DNA of 64,000 nt from Methanosarcina sp. ERenArc_MAG2 (GTDB taxonomy: Archaea > Halobacteriota > Methanosarcinia > Methanosarcinales > Methanosarcinaceae). The notes under the pieces are model-generated. The model was not told where the DNA came from. It did no database searches and saw only the letters and a list, made by a program, of their open reading frames with translations. This document shows, piece by piece, positions 59,703 to 64,000 of this stretch. The DNA lies in NCBI GenBank assembly GCA_023955635.1, contig JAMXHR010000009.1, forward strand, positions 124,001 to 188,000, read 5' to 3'. Made by a program: the position numbers and the translations under genes. The stretch's first letter is position 1. The number at the start of each line of letters is the position of its first letter.

Positions 59703-60571
59703 ATGATAGAAAGTGTACTCTGGCTCGCAGTCGGGTTAATGGTTGCGTCATCCATCATCCCCAGTACCTTCAGGGTTCGTAAACTGGTCGGAGGGATTGG
59801 ATGGTGTGTATTTTCCATCCACTGGAGTTATCAGCCTCTCCATTATCTCAAGGTCCTGGACTATGCAAATGTATTCCTGACAATAGCAGTGGCTCTATTA
59901 TGTCTACTTGTGGCATATATCATGTTTCGGGAATACAGGGAAGGTCCCCTTCATATAAAAAATAATCGAGAAGTGCTGCATTCGAAATTCTCAGCTCAGG
60001 GTGAGGGCGATTCTCTTGATATAACTTCAATGCTTACCAGTGCCAGTGCACTCGGAGCGCTTGTTTATTTTCCATTTGCAAATTTCCCTCTCTAAATACC
60101 TGGATTATTGGAGGGGTCGCCTCCCAGGTCACCTGGGTTCTTCAGTATTTCGAGATTCCTGCATACCTGAAAGCCTGGAATATGATAACACTTAACGGGT
60201 ACACAGTGGAGATCATTCTTGCCTGTACTGCAATTGAAAGCATCGCTCTCTTTATGGGGCTTATAGGTGCTGTCAGAGCTCCCCTTAATCGTCTCGCTAC
60301 AGCTTTCATCGTGTCAGTACCAGTCATTTACGTTCTTAACCTTATCAGGGACATTTTTGTGGTAGTAGCATATGGAGAGCAGTGGTTTGGTGCTGACAGT
60401 TTTGTAATCGCACATAATTATATCGCAAAAGCGGGGTCAGGAATTGCCCTCTTTGCAATTTCATATCTAGTGCTCCTAACTCTGCCCGAATTACTGGGAA
60501 TGATTGACGGTATCTGGGTCATATTTTCTAAAGAATTGAGATCTATTCTGCACATGTCCAGGGAGGACTGA
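59703..60571 (+). CDS. artA: Archaeosortase A, one frameshift
   Basis: An eight-helix membrane transpeptidase that removes C-terminal PGF-type signals and allows lipid attachment of surface proteins. After one added T at 60084-60086 the protein reads FANFPSLNTWIIGGVASQVT continuously. The catalytic Cys is about residue 175 (EIILACTAIES) and the conserved Arg about 216 (VLNLIRDIFVVVAYG), close to the positions known for the Haloferax enzyme. The start has AGGTG eight bases upstream. Followed at once by the archaetidylserine decarboxylase and synthase genes, a functional link known from haloarchaea. Confidence 0.88.
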
Positions 60572-60576
60572 GGTCA

Positions 60577-61220
60577 ATGCTTGCAAAGGGCTCGGAACCC
60601 TGGCTTTTCACAGCTGCGCTTGTAACTGCACTGTTTGCAATCCTTTCCAGGGCAATGAACAGCTCAAATCTGAATCACGTTGCTTACCTAGCAAACAATG
60701 CTGCTTACCTCGCAATGGCATTAACTTTCTTTATGGTTCTTTTTTCAGAGACCCCGAAAGAAAGGTGGAAATTTCGGACACTTATATGATTTCTCCAGCC
60801 GATGGTACAATTATAGATATCAGAGACCGAAAAGTTTGTATTTTCATGTTTTTCCAGAATGTACATGTAAACAGAGCTCCGATTTCCGGGAAAATAAGGG
60901 AAATAACTTATAAGAAAGGAGGATATCTTCCTGCTTTTTGTAAAGACTCTGAACGAAACGAAAGAAACGAGTTTATTATCCACAGCAAATACGGGGATGT
61001 TAGTGTTACACAGATTGCAGGCACAATTGCCCGCAGAATTGTCTCTTATTCTCGGGTAAACGATAGCATCGAGCAGGGACAACGCATCGGAATGATTCGG
61101 TTCGGATCAAGAGTCGACGTAACAATTCCTCACGACTTTGAAATCACAGTAAGAAAAGGAGAGCGTGTGCTTGCAGGCAAGACCGTTATAGCAACAATAA
61201 AAAATGACAGGGACTTTTGA
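60577..61220 (+). CDS. asd: Archaetidylserine decarboxylase, one frameshift
   Basis: It decarboxylates archaetidylserine to archaetidylethanolamine using a pyruvoyl group made by self-cleavage. The N-terminal helices (LFTAALVTALFAILSRA; YLAMALTFFMVLF) precede a break at T6 (60740-60745). One extra T gives FFRDPERKVEISDTYMISPADGTI. FQNVHVNRAPISGKI and the cleavage site RFGSRVDV (Gly-Ser) are the family landmarks. Starts six bases after artA stops. Confidence 0.9.
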
Positions 61221-61222
61221 AC

Positions 61223-62008
61223 ATGAACGTATTTCAAATGTTAAGACTCCCGGACCTGGTCTCTCTTTTGAACCTTATCTGCGGGATTAGCTCAATTGCA
61301 ATAGCTGCCCACGCTGCTGTCCAGGCGGCCACCTATCAAACTGTTGCCCATGATGGGTCTTTTGCCCTGGCTTTGATCTTCCTTCTGGTTGCGGCAGTTG
61401 CAGATGGGGCGGATGGATACATTGCCAGACGGTTCAACGGAGGAGAACTTGGGGAACAGCTTGACTCTCTGGCAGATGCGGTCTCTTTCGGGGTCGCTCC
61501 TGCTCTTCTCATATACCTGGAGTTTGGAGGAGCAGATCCTCTTGTAGCGTTATTCCCGGCTTTGTATGCCATTTGCGGCGTGTTAAGGCTCGCACGCTTC
61601 AATTCCGTTGCTTCCTGTAAAACAGGATTTGAAGGTCTTCCCATAACTGCAGGTTGCGTTATGCTTGTTACCTACATGCTGTTAGGCGAAAGTCTTGTCA
61701 GGATAGACTTCCTTCTAGCTCTTACACTTGCTCTCTCTATTCTTATGGTGAGTTCGGTAAATTATCCGAAGATAAAGAATATCAAAATCCTGGCTTTTAT
61801 AGCTTCCATTTTTGGGCTAACCATGCTTCTCTATGTTGTAGATGTGACGTATAATGTGCAGTATCTGCGGACTTTTTCTATCCTGCCTTTTATCCTCATG
61901 CTAACATACATTTTTTCTCCCTTTTTTAAGGTTCCTCTACTGAGCAATCTGGGTAGTAAAGAATATCTAAATAGAGGGATGGGGGCCGGCAGGAAGGGAA
62001 AACAGTAA
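61223..62008 (+). CDS. ass: CDP-archaeol--serine archaetidyltransferase
   Basis: It makes archaetidylserine from CDP-archaeol and serine. The CDP-alcohol phosphotransferase motif is at about residues 62-90: DGYIARR, then GEQLDSLADAVSFGVAPA. Seven to eight hydrophobic helices follow (ALILFLLV-type and SIFGLTMLLYVVDV). I prefer ATG 61223 to TTG 61217. It follows asd with almost no gap, forming artA-asd-ass. The frame is intact. Confidence 0.9.
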   Translation: MNVFQMLRLPDLVSLLNLICGISSIAIAAHAAVQAATYQTVAHDGSFALALIFLLVAAVADGADGYIARRFNGGELGEQLDSLADAVSFGVAPALLIYLEFGGADPLVALFPALYAICGVLRLARFNSVASCKTGFEGLPITAGCVMLVTYMLLGESLVRIDFLLALTLALSILMVSSVNYPKIKNIKILAFIASIFGLTMLLYVVDVTYNVQYLRTFSILPFILMLTYIFSPFFKVPLLSNLGSKEYLNRGMGAGRKGKQ

Positions 62009-62048
62009 AACCGATTCACTTTGACATTTCCACTCATGAATTTCCAGA

Positions 62049-62429
62049 ATGGAGAGATTATTTGATCCAAAAAAGGTAACTGACAGAGACAATGCACTCT
62101 TTGAAGCAGGAATAAAACTTGGAGCTCTTTATCACCAATTTACGGGCTCTCCTGTAAATTTGAACACGGTTTCAAGCCTTGAACAGGCTATTCAGGAAAG
62201 CATTTCAGTCCAGCCCCACGTTGAAGAAATTTCCGTAAAAATCGATAGGGATATGCTGAAAAGCAAGCTGAGTAACAAATTCGGCTATTCCGAACTCCAG
62301 GGGCTCATGCTTAAGGTAAAAATAACTGTAAGATACGGCTCCTCAAAGGTAAAAGTTGGAATGGAATATAACCCCGACCTGAATTACCCTTTGATGAGAA
62401 TTATAGAAACCGAAGAAATAAACGTTTGA
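62049..62429 (+). CDS. mptD: Archaeal dihydroneopterin aldolase MptD
   Basis: It cleaves 7,8-dihydroneopterin to hydroxymethyl-dihydropterin and glycolaldehyde in tetrahydrosarcinapterin synthesis. The 126-residue protein shows DRDNALFEAGIKLGALYHQFTG near the N-terminus and GLMLKVKITVRYGSSKVKVG later, the pattern of this archaeal family, which is unrelated to bacterial FolB. It follows the lipid genes by 40 bp and could be co-transcribed. Confidence 0.85.
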   Translation: MERLFDPKKVTDRDNALFEAGIKLGALYHQFTGSPVNLNTVSSLEQAIQESISVQPHVEEISVKIDRDMLKSKLSNKFGYSELQGLMLKVKITVRYGSSKVKVGMEYNPDLNYPLMRIIETEEINV

Positions 62430-62502
62430 ATCAACTATCTAAAGTAAATCACAATCTGAATAAAATAACTGGATGAGGCTTAAAGTAAAGAAATTGAGAT
62501 AT

Positions 62503-63596
62503 TTAACCCTCGTTCTTTACAATTTCAAAAGCCTTTACAACTTTTTCGTTTTGTTCCGGAATCCCGACTGTTACCCTGATAAAAGTATCTCCTGCCTCCC
62601 TGAATGAGTCACAGGGACGTACAATGATTCCCTCTCTCATGAGGCTTTCTGTAACTGCTTTTGCTTTCAAAGGGGCAACATCTACAAGTACGAAGTTTGA
62701 CTGGGAAGGATACACCTTAAAAGGGATTTTTTCTTTCAGGTATTCTCTGCCTTCTCTTGCAATCTCTATACTCTTTCTGAGGTGTTCGGCATCCGAAAGG
62801 GCAGCTATTCCTGCCTTTAAAGCCGGAAGGCTTACTGAAAAAGGAGTTGCTACCCGTATGTACTCTTTTACCAGCCACTCAGGCATGATCCCGTAGCCCA
62901 GGCGCAGGCCTGCAAGCCCGAATACTTTTGAAAAAGTTCTGCCCACGACAAGGTTATCATATTCCCGCACAAGCCCGGCAAGGTTCCTGTCCGCAAATTC
63001 AACATACGCCTCGTCAACAAACACAAGAGCTCTGGTATTTTCAAGTATTTTCCTCAGGTCATTTTCGGGAAGGAGGTTTCCCGAAGGATTGTTGGGAGAG
63101 CAGAGGAAAATTATCTTTGTCCTTGGGGACTCGGCTTCCAAAACCTTTTCAGGGCACAAAGAGAAGTCCAGGTTCCTCCTTACAAAAATTGGCTTTCCTC
63201 CGCATGCCCGGGCTGGCAGCTCATAATAGGCAAAAGTCGGAGTAGGGACTATAACCTCATCTCCCTTTTCAATAATGAGCCTGCAAAGCCCGTCAAGGAG
63301 TCCGTCCATTCCAGGCCCTGATGCTACTAGGTTTGAGACCGGAAAGCCTGTATATTTTGAGAGAGCTTCTCTAAGTTCTATCGCATCTGCAGACGGGTAA
63401 ATGTTTGCACAGGGGGCTGTGTCCACCAGGGCCTGGACGGCTTTTGAAGAGGGCCCAAGCGGGTTTTCGTTCGAGCCGAGTTTAATAATTGAGGCCGGGT
63501 CAAGCCCGTAGGCAGAAGCTATTTCTTCAATGGATTTTCCGGGAACGTACTCTGCGATATCAAAGATTTCTTTTTTATCAGTTCAGGCCTGCTCAA
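62503..63596 (-). CDS. hisC: Histidinol-phosphate aminotransferase, one frameshift near start
   Basis: A PLP enzyme of histidine synthesis. It has [12 protein letters not shown] near the start, [21 protein letters not shown] and the PLP-lysine segment [18 protein letters not shown]. The frame upstream of Met 63426 stays open and conserved to [18 protein letters not shown]. One extra A at T6 (63571-63576) joins it to MSRPELI from a TTG at 63594-63596, which overlaps the end of argD. About 364 residues, normal for HisC. Confidence 0.9.
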
Positions 63597-64000
63597 GAAC
63601 ATCAACTACCTTATCGATCTGTTCTTTCGTAATCACAAGTGGAGGAACCAGACGGAGCACTGAGTCAGATGTGCAGTTTACCAGCACGCCGCGTTCCCTT
63701 GCAAAGTCTACGAACTTGTTGCAGGGATATTTTATCTCAACTCCTATCATAAGGCCTTTCCCGCGGACTTCTACAACATCTTCCCTATCCATATTCCTGA
63801 GCTTTCCCATTAAATAAGCCCCGTTTTCTTTCGAGCGTTTAAGAAGCCCTTCTTCCCTTATCGCTTCAATCGAAGCAAGTGCAGCTGCACAGGCAAGAGG
63901 CCCGCCTCCGAAAGTAGAAGCATGCTGCCCACGTCCAAAGCTGAGTCCCTCCCTGGCCGCGATAGCCCCCATTGGAAAGCCTCCACCTATTGCCTTTGCC
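63583..64000 (-). CDS. argD: Acetylornithine aminotransferase, C-terminal part, continues past window
   Basis: A class III PLP aminotransferase of arginine synthesis. The window holds AKAIGGGFPMGAIAA (with the PLP lysine), QHASTFGGGPLACAAALA and the C-terminal [20 protein letters not shown]. The N-terminal part lies beyond 64000. Its end overlaps the hisC start by 14 bases, so argD and hisC are translated from one transcript. Confidence 0.88.
   Translation of the reverse strand, partial: AKAIGGGFPMGAIAAREGLSFGRGQHASTFGGGPLACAAALASIEAIREEGLLKRSKENGAYLMGKLRNMDREDVVEVRGKGLMIGVEIKYPCNKFVDFARERGVLVNCTSDSVLRLVPPLVITKEQIDKVVDVLEQA

Overview
The window is chromosomal DNA from a methanogenic archaeon of the genus Methanosarcina or a very close relative. 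The evidence is the gene set: O-phosphoseryl-tRNA synthetase, a group II chaperonin (thermosome), RadB, Hef, PCNA, primase large subunit PriL, transcription factor S, Orc1/Cdc6, MptD, archaeosortase A and archaeal-type inositol-1-phosphate synthase. Intergenic regions are long, AT-rich and full of short tandem repeats, and the TolB/PKD-type surface protein and IS elements also fit. The species cannot be fixed from sequence alone. No tRNA, rRNA or CRISPR array was seen.

Layout. 1-7.6 kb: thiL, an anaerobic ribonucleotide reductase operon (nrdH-nrdD-nrdG), radB and ino1. 7.8-13.2 kb: an internally deleted IS605-type element, an mtnA-like isomerase, Sec61 beta, a hydrolase and a MutS-like ATPase. 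13.7-29.8 kb: polyphosphate genes (ppk1, ppx and a CYTH/HD-like/CHAD fusion) separated by an accessory segment with surface-protein remnants, a membrane-anchored winged-helix regulator, MITE-like repeats, and a permease gene split by an intact IS630 element. 30-44 kb: informational genes (orc1/cdc6, thermosome, sepS, translin, a p27-type zinc protein, hef, glyS). 44-56 kb: a pentapeptide-repeat potassium-channel fusion, surE, moaA, a cysteine-rich 14-residue-repeat secreted protein and a CbiA/CfbB-type amidotransferase. 56-64 kb: replication/transcription cluster (priL, pcn, tfs, nudix), the lipid-anchoring operon artA-asd-ass, mptD, hisC and argD.

One property dominates interpretation. About 25 conserved reading frames break at homopolymer runs, almost always in a way that one extra base would repair. 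Reading across each break recovers the conserved family sequence. The bias toward single-base losses in runs, hitting essential genes (priL, hef, cdc6), points to consensus sequencing error more than to pseudogene formation. I therefore annotate these genes as single CDS spanning the break and give the position of each. The permease split by IS630, the IS605 remnant and the surface-protein fragment are real gene-damage events of another kind.

How genes fit together: nrdH/nrdD/nrdG supply deoxynucleotides anaerobically. ppk1, ppx and the CYTH-CHAD protein make, degrade and bind polyphosphate. artA, asd and ass likely join C-terminal processing of surface proteins to archaetidylethanolamine synthesis. 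pcn, priL, tfs, hef, radB and cdc6 serve DNA replication, repair and transcription.
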